Assembly: GCA_032164245.1 (NCBI GenBank)
Contig: JAVMKO010000001.1
Span: 163,671,434 to 163,735,433, forward strand
Source of the DNA: Sternotherus odoratus
Taxonomy: Eukaryota; Chordata; Testudines; Kinosternidae
Reading direction: 5' to 3'
DNA: 64,000 bases
The position numbers were made by a program, and so were the translations under genes. The notes beneath the pieces were generated by a model that was not told the DNA's origin, ran no database searches, and worked only from the letters and a program-made list of their open reading frames with translations. The stretch's first letter is position 1. Each line of letters starts with the position of its first letter. Shown here one piece after another: positions 14,054 through 24,599 of this stretch.

Positions 14054-14377
14054 AAAAAAGATGGGTTACACCTGGCAATTCTTAGCAGAAATACTGAATG
14101 TGTTGAGGTATCGTTTTGTAGTGGTGTTAGGTAAAACATAATGAAAATGCTACAGTTATAGTTATATAGGTCATTATTTATTGCCAGGTTATCTGGCAAT
14201 GTACAAATAAAGGAAGATGCTGAAGCATTTCTCACAAGGACAATCCCTGCCCCAAGGAGTTTATGAAAATATTACTATGGGCACTGCTTTCTAATTAAAA
14301 TTGGTCTCTGCTGGATTTTTAAAATCTGGACTCTGCCTCATCTAAATAAAATTCCACATAACAATAATATGACAAGT

Positions 14378-14510
14378 ATCAGAGGGGTAGCCATGTTAGT
14401 CTGGATCTGCAAAAGCAACAAAGAGTCTTGTAGCACCTTATAGACTAACAGATCTTAGGGATCATGAGCTTTTGTGGGATAAGACTTACTTCATCAGAAG
14501 AATGTTGTGG
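14378..14510 (-). mobile_element. Penelope-like retroelement terminal fragment
   Basis: The plus strand reads 'ggggtagccatgttagtct', then 'agtcttgtagcacc', then 'catgagcttttgtggg' and 'cttcatcaga'. This is the reverse complement of a very common turtle repeat end that I associate with Penelope-like elements (reverse transcriptase plus GIY-YIG endonuclease). Only the terminal non-coding part is present. The family assignment comes from memory. Related ends occur at 29.7, 45.0, 49.4 and 61.4 kb. Confidence 0.5.
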
Positions 14511-15062
14511 AAATCTCCAGAGGCAGGCAGGCCTTTGCTTTCAAATAACAGCTTTTTAACATTTAGGTAATATCATACTTAATTCTGGAAACGGACACAT
14601 CATGAAGCAAATTATCAAGTGGCCACATGTCACTATGAAAGGGCAAATTAATGTGCCAGTAGTCATTTGTTTAATTTGGTATATGGTGTATTGGGCAGGG
14701 GTCAAAGGTCTAGTGATGTTAAAGAATTTATTTCCCACAGTTGACTGAGGAACATGACCCCATTAGCTAGAGTCATTAGCTGGAACACGACTTCAAGTAA
14801 ATAGGTCCTGACATTGTACATGTCTAAATACTCTGAAATCTGACTCTAGGCTAAAGGTGAACATGTCCTCTTCACACTCCCGTGAGATTTCCAAATTTTG
14901 AAAACGTAAAGAAGTTACAGGGTGAAACTAACAGTTGAGATTTTAAGGGCAAATCCTTTTTGCTTTGAGGATTTCATTCAAAGGCTAAATTAGGAACATG
15001 ACCTCATTAGATGAATTATGTGAATATGTGAAAATGCCCACATCAACGGTATTTTCCTTTTA

Positions 15063-15233
15063 GGGTACATCTACACAAGAAAAAAACAAAACAAAACACC
15101 GAGGCTATCCTGGTCAGCTAACTCTGGCTTGTGGGGCCCAAACATCTACATAGCAATTTTCAGCTTGGAGCCAGACCCCTGTAAGATGACCTGAGCTAGC
15201 TGTGGGATTTTTTATCCCAGTATAGATGTACCC
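15063..15233. mobile_element. Harbinger-like MITE with TTA target duplication
   Basis: Inverted ends are 'gggtacatctacac' on the left and 'gtatagatgtaccc' on the right. TTA flanks both sides (15060-15062 and 15234-15236). TWA trinucleotide duplications and G-rich ends are typical of PIF/Harbinger elements. The body is 171 bp and non-coding, with an A-rich 'aaaacaaaacaaaac' stretch near the left end. Confidence 0.8.
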
Positions 15234-15240
15234 TTAGAGT

Positions 15241-15368
15241 TAGGGTGACAGATGTCCTGTTTTTAAAGGGACAGTCCTGCTTTTGGGACTTTTTCTTATA
15301 TAAGCTCCTATTACCCCCATCCCACACCCTCTGGCCCATTTTTTCACAGTTGCTATCTGGTCACCATA
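15241..15368. mobile_element. Tc1/mariner-like MITE (TA-flanked), degraded right end
   Basis: The left end is 'tagggtgaca' and the right end 'ctggtcacc' (then ata), with internal 'aagggacagtcctg' and 'cttatataagctcctat'. The better-preserved copy at 55.05 kb has the same ends with clean TA flanks, supporting a Tc1/mariner-type MITE. The right TIR has lost its last bases. Confidence 0.65.
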
Positions 15369-15849
15369 CTTAGAGTGCCCAATCTCTATGTTGAAACTAT
15401 TTGTTTCCTTGAAGAGCATAATAACCAATGGCAAATCATCACCCAGCTGCAGAAAGCCGCAGGCTGCTGAGATACCAAAGGCAGAATGATTTGGGGATTA
15501 CACTGGTCTCTGTGAGGAGGAGTCTCAAGGTCAGGTTTCCAGCTTGAGGTCTGACACAACAATGTAGGGAGGCCCACATTTTTTTCCATCTGCCCTACAA
15601 GTGATCAGTTGTAAATAAACAAAAAGGTTTCTTTTTTCCAATGACACCAGGCTCTCAGTTTTCACCCTCCTTTCAATTTAGAATCACTTTAATCCCTTGA
15701 GGTCTTCCAGGCACACAACATACATCTAATGCAGTAGCACTTATTGGGCTTTGAGTATAATCTGCGTATTAGACACATCCTGTTGCTACAGTGAAAAGCA
15801 AGGGCCCATCCTCTAAGATGTGTGATACTTGGTGTGCTAACTAGTCATG

Positions 15850-16987
15850 GGCAACCCTCAGTAAGGTTTGGCTCAACACAGAGATGTATAAATAAGTAGG
15901 AAAAGCTTCAGACCAAGCTATATGAATAGCCACCTCAAAAAGGTAATTAGGAATAAGTAGAGAGCCTACAAAGAATGGAAAAACGGCTTGATCAGCAGAA
16001 GAAACTACACCATGCAGGTCTGAAAATATAGGACTAAAATGACAACTGCTAAAAGTCAAGCTGAATTAGCTCTTGCCAAAGAAATTAAAATAAATTGGAG
16101 GGTTTTAAAAGTTAGATAAATAAAAAGAGAATAAGCAAGGGTGAGGTTGGCCTGCTATGTGGCATGGATGAGGTTAAAGGTAATCCAAGTATGGCCCCAT
16201 ACTAAATAAATATTGTGACTTGGTTTTCAATAAAGAAGATAAATATGGACAAGGTGCATGTGAAGGCAGTATGGTTGATAGAAATGTGTGTCTAGATATG
16301 GAAGTGGCCACATCTGAGGTATAAGAAAACCTCAAAGAGTCTAATGCTTTCAATTTGGAGGGACCAGATCATTTCCAGCCCAGAAAACTGAAAGAAGTGG
16401 CACATGAGATTGCTAATCCAGGAGCAAGGATTTTTAAAAATGATCTCCTTGGTTGGGGGGTAGTACCATATAACTGGAGAATAACTAACATTGGACCTAT
16501 GTTTAAAAAGGGATGGAGAAGTGATCCAGGCAAAATTGCAGACCGGTTAGTCTGACCACAGCATTTTGCAAGGCTATAGACCAAATTGTGAAGAAAGAAC
16601 AATTAAATCCATAAAGGTAAATGGTAAAGGGGATGTAATGTGCCACCAGCTTATCAAAAGTAGATCATGCCCAACGAACCTGATTTCCTTCTTTGAGAAA
16701 ATAACTGATTTTTTAGATAAGATGCAGTAGATCTAATAGATGTGGATTTCAGCAAAGCATATGACAATACCACATGACAATTATTAGTTACATTAGAGAA
16801 TGGGAGACATGGGAAATGATTAGTTACATTAAAGAAGATGGGGATCAGTACAAAAATTGTAAGATGGAGAAGCAATTGGCTAACCAAGGGGAAGGCAAAG
16901 GGTTGTGCTGCAAGATGAATTATTGGACTAGAAAGAGGTCACCCTTGGAGTTCCAACCAGACTGGTTTTGGGACTAATTTTATTCAA
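15850..16987 (+). pseudogene. CR1-like LINE reverse-transcriptase region, piece 1 of 4
   Basis: This is an old non-LTR retrotransposon ORF2 remnant. Broken frames give the RT-domain start: 'WRITNIGPMFKKG' followed by 'DPGK' (about 16475-16535) matches the conserved 'W..A.V.PIFKKG...DP..YRP(V/I)SLT' block of CR1-clade LINEs. Further on, 'FFEKITDFLDK' and a degraded 'D..SKA(Y/F)D' (16690-16765) follow in order. Frameshifts and stops are frequent, so no product is made. The element is then split by a foreign insertion at 16988 and resumes at 17607. The 5' boundary is estimated where the diverged upstream ORF2 text first becomes recognisable. Confidence 0.7.
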
Positions 16988-17606
16988 TACTAGCATAAGT
17001 GCCCGGCGCTGCTCGGGTCAGTCGGAGGTGGGGAGGGGGCAGACAGCTGACACCCCCTGACCAACCCCAACACCCCCCGGCTCACTTACCCCCCGACCAA
17101 ACCCGACACCCCCACCTCACCCCCCGACCGAACCCGACGCCCCCACCTCACTTACCGTCTCACCAAACCCAACTCGGATCCGTCGCAGGCGGGGAGGGGG
17201 CCCAGAGCTGAGGGATTCCGGGGACCTTCGCAGGTGGGGGGGGGGGGACAGGGCTGATTGATTCCGGGGTTCCGTTGGGAGGGGGGAGGGGGGAGGGGCA
17301 GAGAACTGAGGGATTTCTGGGGTTCCGTTGGAGGAGGGAGGGGCAGTGAGCTGAGCGAGTGCGGTGTCTGTTGGAGGGGGTATTATGACGTCATCACCAC
17401 CTAGCTGCCCAGTTGATGTGATTGGCCCTTAAAGACTTTCACCCCGGGGGCGTCAGAGGTGAGATTCGAAAATTTTTTGACCCTTATGACCATCTAGACC
17501 CCAAGACCCCTAACTGTACCAAATTTCAAGTCTCTAGCTCAAACGGTGTGGGAGGAGTTCGCGGTCATACATACATACATACACCACTTGACTTTTATAT
17601 ATATAG
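16988..17606 (+). mobile_element. GC-rich insertion of uncertain family inside the LINE
   Basis: The text jumps from LINE sequence ('ttttattcaa') into 'tactagcataagtgcccgg' and leaves it after '(catacata)n ... cttttatatatatag', after which LINE text resumes ('tttttattaatagccc'). The interior holds C-rich and G-rich runs (17040-17350), a 'tatgacgtcatcacc' site and a 3' part with 'caaatttcaagtctctagct'. A short tetranucleotide tail plus 'tatatatag' is seen at 3' ends of some non-LTR (RTE-like) and Penelope-like elements. I cannot decide between them. The target duplication is unclear; TA occurs on both sides. Confidence 0.5.
17565..17584. repeat. (CATA)n microsatellite
   Basis: Short CATA run just before the 3' end of the inserted element, probably part of its tail. 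Confidence 0.8.
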
Positions 17607-17951
17607 ATTTTTATTAATAGCCCTGGTACAAAAAGCAGGAGTGGGCTAGTGAAATGTGCTGATGATACAAAGTTGGGAGGCATTGTCAGTACAGAGGAAG
17701 ATCGGAATATTACACAGAAAGAGATGGATGACCTTGAAGACTGGGGCATGATAGAAATGGGATGAAATTCAATAGTAAAAAGTGAAAAGTCATTCATTTA
17801 GGATCAAATCATAAGAATTTCTGCTACATGCTGGTGGCTCATCAGTTGGAAGTGACAGAGGAGGAGAGACCTGGTTATGTGGATCCATCACAGAATGATA
17901 ATGAGCCACCAATGTGATGTGTCTGTAAAAAAAGAAAACATGATCCTAGGG
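17607..17951 (+). pseudogene. CR1-like LINE, piece 2 of 4
   Basis: Text continues the RT region: 'gatgatacaaagttgggagg' (ADDTKLGG, containing the usual A-D-D catalytic triplet in the family's A.DTKL form), then 'gaagactgg' and 'gaaattcaatagtaaaaag' (MKFNS.K), the conserved block downstream of the catalytic motif in CR1 ORF2. It is interrupted again at 17952 by a hAT element whose exact 8-bp target duplication, tcctaggg, marks the break. Confidence 0.75.
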
Positions 17952-18480
17952 CAGTGATGGGCAACCTTTTGAGCTTGGTGTGTCAAACTTCGCCAAAAAA
18001 CTGAGCATAACTCGGGTGGTGTGTCACTTTGAGGAAAAAACATTATTTCGCGATATTTATAGTTTAAATAACATAAATGTATAATTGTTATGTATAATTG
18101 TTATATATAATTGTATTTAATAAACCAAAAACTAATTATTTAACTGACCTGCTTAGTGACTTCTTTGTTCATCCGTCAGTCAGTCAATAGGCTACCACTA
18201 TTTTTAATGGCGGGAAACGGCACCCATAGCACGCCACAGGCCCTCGCCTCTCCCAGCCTCCCCCTCACTTATCTCAGTAATGATGGATTAGAAATCCATC
18301 ACACCCCAGAACAGTAGATAATGGTTGCTGTGGTTAACTGCTATTTGGTTACTAGTAATGGCAGGGCCCCCAGAGATGCGTCCCCCGCTGCGTTCCACTG
18401 CTCCCTGCTCTACCGGCGGAAGTGAGGGCAAAGATCCCGGCTTAACCGGAAGTCCCAGAACTAGACGCTCTGTGCCACGT

Positions 18481-19079
18481 GCCCCGGTCCCCCTTTCCTG
18501 CCACGGGCGGGGTGTTAAGAATGTTGCCCCGGTCCCCCTTGCCTGCCGCGGGCGGGGTGCTAAGAATGTTGCCCCGGTCCCCCTTGCCTGCTGCAGGCGG
18601 GGTGCTAAGAATGTTGCCCCGGTCCCCCTTTCCTGCCGTGGGCGGGGTGCTAAGAATGTTGCCCCGGTCCCCCTTTCCTGCCGCGGGCGGGGTGCTAAGA
18701 ATGTTGCCCCGGTCCCCCTTTCCTGCCACGGGCGGGCTGCTAAGAAAGTTGCCCCGGTCCCCCTTTCCTGCCGCGGGCGGGGTGCTAAGAATGTTGCCCC
18801 GGTCCCCCTTTCCTGCCACGGGCGGGCTGCTAAGAAAGTTGCCCCGGTCCCCCTTTCCTGCCACGGGCGGGCTGCTAAGAATGTTGCCCCGTCCCCCTTT
18901 CCTGCCACGGGCGGGCTGCTAAGAATGTTGCCCCGGTCCCCCTTTCCTGCCGCGGGCGGGGTGCTAAGAATGTTGCCCCGGTCCCCCTTTCCTGCCGCGG
19001 GTGGGGTGCTAAGAATGTTGCCCCGGTCCCCCTTTCCTGCCACGGGCGAGGTGCTAAGAATGTTGCCCCGGTCCCCAGT
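18481..19079. repeat. 45-bp GC-rich minisatellite, 13 units plus a partial
   Basis: Units begin at 18481, 18526, 18571, 18616, 18661, 18706, 18751, 18796, 18841, 18886, 18930, 18975, 19020 and (partial) 19065. All are 45 bp except the one at 18886, which lost one G (44 bp). Each has 'gccccggtcccccttt', 'cctgccgcgggcggg' and 'gtgctaagaatgtt' with few substitutions. Because 45 is a multiple of three, open frames run through the array on both strands. They encode only repeated Pro/Arg/Gly/Ala-rich peptides and are not credible genes. Confidence 0.95.
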
Positions 19080-19116
19080 CTCCGCCACCGACTTACAAAA
19101 AAAAAAAAAACCCCAC

Positions 19117-20739
19117 GTGCTCCCCCTTTCCTGCCGAGGGCGGGCTGCTAGTGATGGTGCCCCGTCCCTGTCTCTGCTGCCCAGTTAGAGAAAAAAAAAA
19201 CCACGTGCTCCCCATCCCCCTTCCCTGCCGCGGGCGGGCTGCTAGTGATGGTGCCCCGTCCCGACTCTGCTGCCCAGTTAGAGAAAAAAAAAAAAGCACA
19301 GTGCTCCCCGGTCCCCCTTTCCTGCTGCGGGCGGGCTGCTAGTGATGGTGCCCCGTCCCTGTCTCTGCTGCCCAGTTAGAGAAAAAAAAAAGCACAGTGC
19401 TCCCCGGTCCCCCTTTCCTGCTGCGGGCGGGCTGCTAGTGATGGTGCCCCGTCCCTGTCTCTGCTGCCCAATTAGAGAAAAAAAAAACCACGTGCTCCCC
19501 GTCCCCCTTCCCTGCCGCGGGCGGGCTGCTAGTGATGGTGCCCCGTCCCGACTCTGCTGCCCAATTAGAGGAAAAAAAAACCACGTGCTCCCCGTCCCCC
19601 TTCCCTGCCGCGGGCGGGCTGCTAGTGATGGTGCCCCGTCCCGACTCTGCTGCCCAGTTAGAGGGAAAAAAAACCACGTGCTCCCCGTCCCCCTTCCCTG
19701 CCGCGGGCGGGCTGCTAGTAATGGTGCCCCGTCCCTGTCTCTGCTGCCCAGTTAGAGAATAAAAAAAAGCACAGTGCTCCCCGGTCCCCCTTTGCTGCCG
19801 CGGGCGGGCTGCTAGTGATGGTGCCCCGTCCCGACTCTGCTGCCCAGTTAGAGGGAAAAAAAACCACGTGCTCCCCGTCCCCCTTCCCTGCCGCGGGCGG
19901 GCTGCTAGTAATGGTGCCCCGTCCCTGTCTCTGCTGCCCAGTTAGAGAATAAAAAAAAGCACAGTGCTCCCCGGTCCCCCTTTGCTGCCGCGGGCGGGCT
20001 GCTAGTGATGGTGCCCCGTCCCGTCTCTGCTGCCGAGTTAGAAAAAAAAAAAAAAAAAACCCACGTGCTCCCCGTCCCCCTTTCCTGCCGCGGGCGGGCT
20101 GCTAGTGATGGTGCCCCGTCCCGTCTCTGCTGCCGAGTTAGAAAAAAAAAACAAAAAACCCACGTGCTCCCCGTCCCCCTTTCCTGCCGAGGGCGGGCTG
20201 CTAGTGATGGTGCCCCGTCCCGACTCTGCTGCCCAGTTAGAGAAAAAAAAAACCACGTGCTCCCCGTCCCCCTTCCCTGCCGCGGGCGGGCTGCTAGTGA
20301 TGGTGCCCCGTCCCTGTCTCTGCTGCCCAGTTAGAGAAAAAAAAAAAAGCACAGTGCTCCCCGGCCCCCCTTTCCTGCTGCGGGCGGGCTGCTAGTGATG
20401 GTGCCCCGTCCCCTGTCTCTGCTGCCCAGTTAGAGAAAAAAAAAAAAAAAACCACATGCTCCCCGTCCCCCTTTGCTGCTGCGGGCGGGCTGCTAGTGAT
20501 GGTGCCCCGTCCCCTGTCTCTGCTGCCCAGTTAGAGAAAAAAAAAAAAAACCACGTGCTCCCCGTCCCCCTTTGCTGCTGCGGGCGGGCTGCTAGTGATG
20601 GTGCCCCGTCCCCTGTCTCTGCTGCCGAGTTAGAAAAAAAAACAAAACCCACGTGCTCCCCGTCCCCCTTTCCTGCCGCGGGTGGGCTGCTAGTGATGGT
20701 GCCCCGCCCCTGTCTCTGCTGCCCAGTTAGAGAGAGGGG

Positions 20740-20770
<31 letters not shown>

Positions 20771-20790
20771 CACGTGCGCCCCGTTCCCCC
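19117..20790. repeat. ~93-101-bp minisatellite with poly-A tract in every unit, 17 copies
   Basis: The anchor 'gctagtgatggtgcccc' starts at 19147, 19241, 19338, 19434, 19528, 19621, 19714, 19811, 19904, 20001, 20101, 20200, 20293, 20391, 20492, 20591 and 20689. Unit length varies from 93 to 101 bp, largely because the internal A-run varies; the last run is 30 A (20740-20769). Each unit also contains 'cccccttTcctgccgcgggcgggctgcta', the core of the 45-bp unit next door, plus an added 'ctctgctgcccagttagag(A)n cacgtgctcccc' half. Two adjacent 190-bp blocks (19621-19810 and 19811-20000) are identical, showing recent two-unit duplication. Confidence 0.95.
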
Positions 20791-20864
20791 GTCTCGGCCG
20801 CGTGTCATCAGCAATGGCTACGCGTGTCAGTGCTGACACGCGTGTCATAGGTTCGCCATCACTG

Positions 20865-21334
20865 TCCTAGGGTGTATCAAGTGAGGCATTTCCAGTAGAG
20901 ATAGAAGAGTGTTTATGTCATGCCATGAGACATTAGTAACAACATATTTGGAATACTCTGTACAACTCAGATCACCCACATTCAAGAGAGATTAATTTAA
21001 ACTGGAGCAAGTACAGAGAAGAGCATGTTCAGGAGAATAGAGGAGACTAGATGAGCTTGGCTTGTTTAGTCTAGCATAAAGAAGGATGGGATGGGATGGG
21101 ATTGCTGTCTATAAATACATCAGGTGAGTAAATAACAGAAAAGGTGAAGTGCTACTTAAGCTAATGGATGGTGTCAGTACCAGGAACAAGTGGATATAAA
21201 CTGGCCATGAACAAATTCAGGCAGGAAATTGGAAGGTTTCTAACTACCAGAAAGGTGAGGTTCTGGAACAGCCTCCCAACAGGAGTTGTCAGGGCAAACT
21301 ACAGTACTTAATGAGTTTGAAGAGAGAGCTGAAC
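20865..21334 (+). pseudogene. CR1-like LINE, piece 3 of 4
   Basis: The LINE 3' region resumes after the hAT element. 'ggaatactctgtacaactc' (W..V.L), 'gcaagtacagagaagagca' and 'aactaccagaaaggtgaggt' correspond to the 3' non-coding region typical of CR1-type elements ('tctggaacagcctcccaa' is a widespread CR1 phrase). It is interrupted at 21335 by another hAT MITE. Confidence 0.7.
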
Positions 21335-21802
21335 CAGTGCCGTAGCCAAGACAGGAAAACTGGGTGGGCCTTGACTTTCAGGTGGGCGGGCAATGACAAG
21401 GGGGCAGAGGAACAGGAGGGATGGGGGCGCACTTGTCCCCAACACCTCCAGCCAACCATTACTGCTCAGCAGGAAACAGAAGATGAGGTTGCCTGGGGCA
21501 CACAATGGGGTGGGGTGGGGGCACCAGGGCTTTAGCTTCCACTGATTTCAGCTTGGTGTCCATCCACCTGGCTGGCTGTATCATGCCAGTGCCACATTCT
21601 GCTGCTCCAATATCCAGCCCCAGCACTACCCCCTCCCCCGAGACCTGCCTCCACAAGGTGGCCTACTGAGGTGCCCTCCCCCCCAGGATGACTCACACCC
21701 TCCCAGCCTGTGGATTCAGGGGTTCCAGAACCTATTTGGGTGGGCCTGGATGCTAAGTGTGTGGATGTGGCCCACCCAGGCCCACCTGTGGCTATGCCTC
21801 TG
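21335..21802. mobile_element. hAT-like MITE, 468 bp
   Basis: Left end 'cagtgccgtagcca', right end 'tggctatgcctctg', inverted with mismatches. The flanking octamers agctgaac (21327-21334) and cgctggac (21803-21810) match at six of eight positions, as expected of an aged duplication. Skipping the element gives a smooth LINE reading ('gagagctgga' into 'caaatttatgag'). The interior is GC-rich and non-coding. Confidence 0.75.
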
Positions 21803-21911
21803 CGCTGGACAAATTTATGAGTGAAATTGTATTAGGAGCTTGCTTGTGATGGTAAAGAGCTAGTCTCAGCCTCCCTGGGGCTCACTTCTAGTTTACATCT
21901 TATGTTCCTAA
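21803..21911 (+). pseudogene. CR1-like LINE, piece 4 of 4 (3' end)
   Basis: The text 'ggacaaatttatgagtgaaa' and onward to 'cttatgttccta' is the last part of the LINE 3' region. The terminal 'ttatgttc' resembles the short tandem octamer at the CR1 3' end. The end point is approximate. Confidence 0.6.
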
Positions 21912-23636
21912 AAGCACATGCTTGTGTGCAAATTCTGAACCATGCTTAAGGAAGCCTTTCCATTCTGTTTTTCAGATTACACCCGGTGACAGAGTTGTCT
22001 CAGGAGACATGCTGCCACTTTCTGTCCCTATTATGCCTCGACATCATCCCCTCTCCCCCAGCTGTCTGCAAGGAATGGACAATACACCCTAACATGACTT
22101 CTTCCAGCCCCACTATCATGTGGCAAGGCTTCCTTTGGATTTTGGGAAGGTGGGTGGGCGTGAGAGACAGGATTGAGGAGAAGCTGCCCACATCTGCGGC
22201 TTTTGAGACATTTTCTCCTTTTTAACTCTCATTTGTTTACTTCTTTGCTGGAAGGAGATATAAAGGCTTAAATGTTCCGGCTTTTCTCTTAGTCCTCAAC
22301 TACCCAGCACAATATTAGAATGAGACCTGTAGATTTCTTCTGACTTTTAAATGGAAAAGCCACCAGCGTAAACACTAAACCTTATCATGCTTATAAGCCA
22401 GATGCTATTGAGTTAAAGTATTAGGAACCTTAAGTCAGAATATTTGTATTGAATTATCTGAATGGCTAGACATGTCAATGGGCCACAGTAACCTGGAAAA
22501 GTCATATAACATTGCAAAGTATTAAATATGAAACAGCAAATTGATACTGTAGCAAGTTGATGCATAATATACACTTTTCAGGGGATGCCTCAACATACAA
22601 GAGTTACCAGTGAATTGCGTGAGTGTGGGAGAAGCAGGTCATATGGCTCTCATCTCAGATGGTAAGTGGCTCAGTAAAGCTTACTGCACATTTTTATACA
22701 CCGTAGTCCTGAACTGTAGATATTGCCTCACATATAACGTTATCTAACAGCATCCTCATTTTTTTCCCACCCTTGTTGGTGGGTGTTTCTAGTCATGCCC
22801 TCTGCCAACTACTGGAAAGATATTTTCTCCACAAATGAATGGCATGATATGTATAAATTATACAGTTCCATTGTCTGTTAAATTTGGGCACCTATTACCC
22901 CCTTCCGCGCTTATTTATTACAAGAGGACATTACACAAATCTATGCAGCTCTGCTGAGGCTGACTCACATTATTCTGTTATTACCGATACTTATCCTCTA
23001 GCATTTGTGGATCATTTCACATAGGTTATTATTCATTTTCAATAAAACATTTTGAAAAGGTGACACTGGTTTTCTTTTTGACTCCTGACAGTGTATGAAG
23101 CGACTCAAATGTACACCCGAACTGGGGGGACAGCAGGAACTAAATTGCAAAAAATCTGATTACAAAGTTGTTGGTACTTACAGGGCTCAGATAAAGCCTC
23201 ACAACACTAGGAAGTTTGCCTGTCACTAATATCAATAAGCCAGGGTCAAGAATGTTTTCCCCAATATTATGGATGAGGGTTAGACTCCAGTCTCTCCCTG
23301 AGGGATCTCTGAACTATTCAATTGAATATGTAGAACTTACATGCTACCTAAGCAACAACACAAAATTTAAATGGATAATGATTCTGTAAAAAAGCTCTCC
23401 CTCTTTTCTTCTCCTCTTTGTAAATTATCTTGGCTATTTTTGATTTGAACAGATTGTAATCAAGCTGCATAGTTCACCCCTAAAATTCAGCACCAACATT
23501 TGCATAAGCACAGTTTGGTTTGGGGGACATGGAGGGAAAAAATATACTTAATTAAAAATTGATATGTCTGAAACAGCTACCCACAATGAGTTGTCAGCAA
23601 GGATTGAGCCCAGAAGCTTCAACCCATTCAGCTATC
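21912..23636. other. Non-coding DNA, nothing recognised
   Basis: No exon, RNA or repeat with defined ends was found. Confidence 0.4.
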
Positions 23637-23933
23637 AACCTGCAAACAGTTATACACATGCTTAACTTTATGAATGTGTGTAATCCCAGTGAAGTCAATG
23701 GGACCTCAGTGTGTGTACATTTAAGCACAGGTAATGTCTAAAAGATTTTGAAATACTTAACTTTACTCACCTGAGCAGTCCCAAAGACTTCTTGTTTTCT
23801 GTGACTTCAAGAGGACTGGCTCACATGAATAAAGTTAAGCATGTGTAACTGTTCCTAAGTAACATCTTACTCCACAAGTGGTCCCATTAAAATCATTCTT
23901 CTGAATCACATGTGTTTGCAGGATTGGGGCCTA
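23637..23933. repeat. Palindromic dispersed repeat
   Basis: The outer parts are inverted copies: 'cctgcaaacagtta' with 'cacatgcttaactttatg' on the left, against 'ataaagttaagcatgtg' with 'aactgttc', and 'gtttgcaggat' near 23918, on the right. In between is the phrase 'gtgaagtcaatgggacc'. Shorter or more degraded relatives lie at 51.87-52.03, 55.91-56.04 and 57.27-57.36 kb. The symmetry suggests a MITE, but no target duplication can be assigned. Confidence 0.55.
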
Positions 23934-24599
23934 CATTCATCTGTAATGTAGTTTTTCCGGATATCAAAAACATATAAATCTATATTTTAAATCCTTTTAA
24001 GCTTTGGCTTTCTATGGAAGGACTGAAGAATATTTCCATATAGTTAACTAATTTTCTCCTCCCAACAATAAATTACAGAGAGAGAAAGTTTGTTTTATGT
24101 TCAAGGACTGGTTAAAAACAAAGAGTTTTCATGAGAAATGTCAGGCATTCTGAAATAATTTTCATTCTTCAGGTTTTGAAAAGGAAACACTACTTTCATT
24201 TGAAATTTTTCTCTTTTCAAATTTTTAATTTTTCTGGCTTTGGAGTTTTCATTTATTCCCTCACCTCTCTCAATTCATGCTTCCTGCTTTTTTATTTTTT
24301 TCCCACTTTGCCACTGAAAAATGTTGAGAACGAGGAGAGGAGAAAAATAACTTTTTTTTCTATTTTTGGGAATAATGGGGGTGAGGGAGAAACAGAAAAT
24401 TTCCAAAAAATTAATATTCCTTAATCATTTGAAATATGTTGCCCACTTCAAATAGGTAACTCTATGTTTATACATAAACACCTATCCTCACGTTTTCTCC
24501 TTTCCTTGACAGTTAACAGGCTACTAATAGACATATGAAGTTTATAACTGGCAGAACATTTTGCAGGTTAAATGTTATCATATAAATGACATTTCCTAA

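Larger units (their letters stand above)
17952..20864. mobile_element. 2.9-kb hAT element filled by a compound minisatellite
   Basis: The ends are inverted: 'cagtgatgggcaacct' on the left, and on the right 'aggttcgccatcactg', which inverts to 'cagtgatggcgaacct'. The octamer tcctaggg is duplicated exactly at 17944-17951 and 20865-20872. The CAGTG ends and 8-bp duplication place it in the hAT superfamily. The left 530 bp is AT-rich with an AATAAA; the right 75 bp contains the palindromic 'tgacacgcgtgtca'. Everything between is tandem repeat, with no transposase, so the element is non-autonomous. Removing it restores continuous LINE sequence, which confirms the boundaries. Confidence 0.9.

Noticed and set aside
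18288..19188. 266- and 287-codon open frames on opposite strands
   Set aside because: They are generated by the 45-bp tandem unit, encode only reiterated Pro/Arg/Gly/Ala peptides and match no domain.
17995..20790. CRISPR-like array
   Set aside because: The repeats are contiguous without unique spacers and the DNA is vertebrate; it is a minisatellite.
19342..20836. Several 75-140-codon frames through the second array
   Set aside because: Same cause: tandem repeat translation with lysine or phenylalanine runs from the poly-A tracts.
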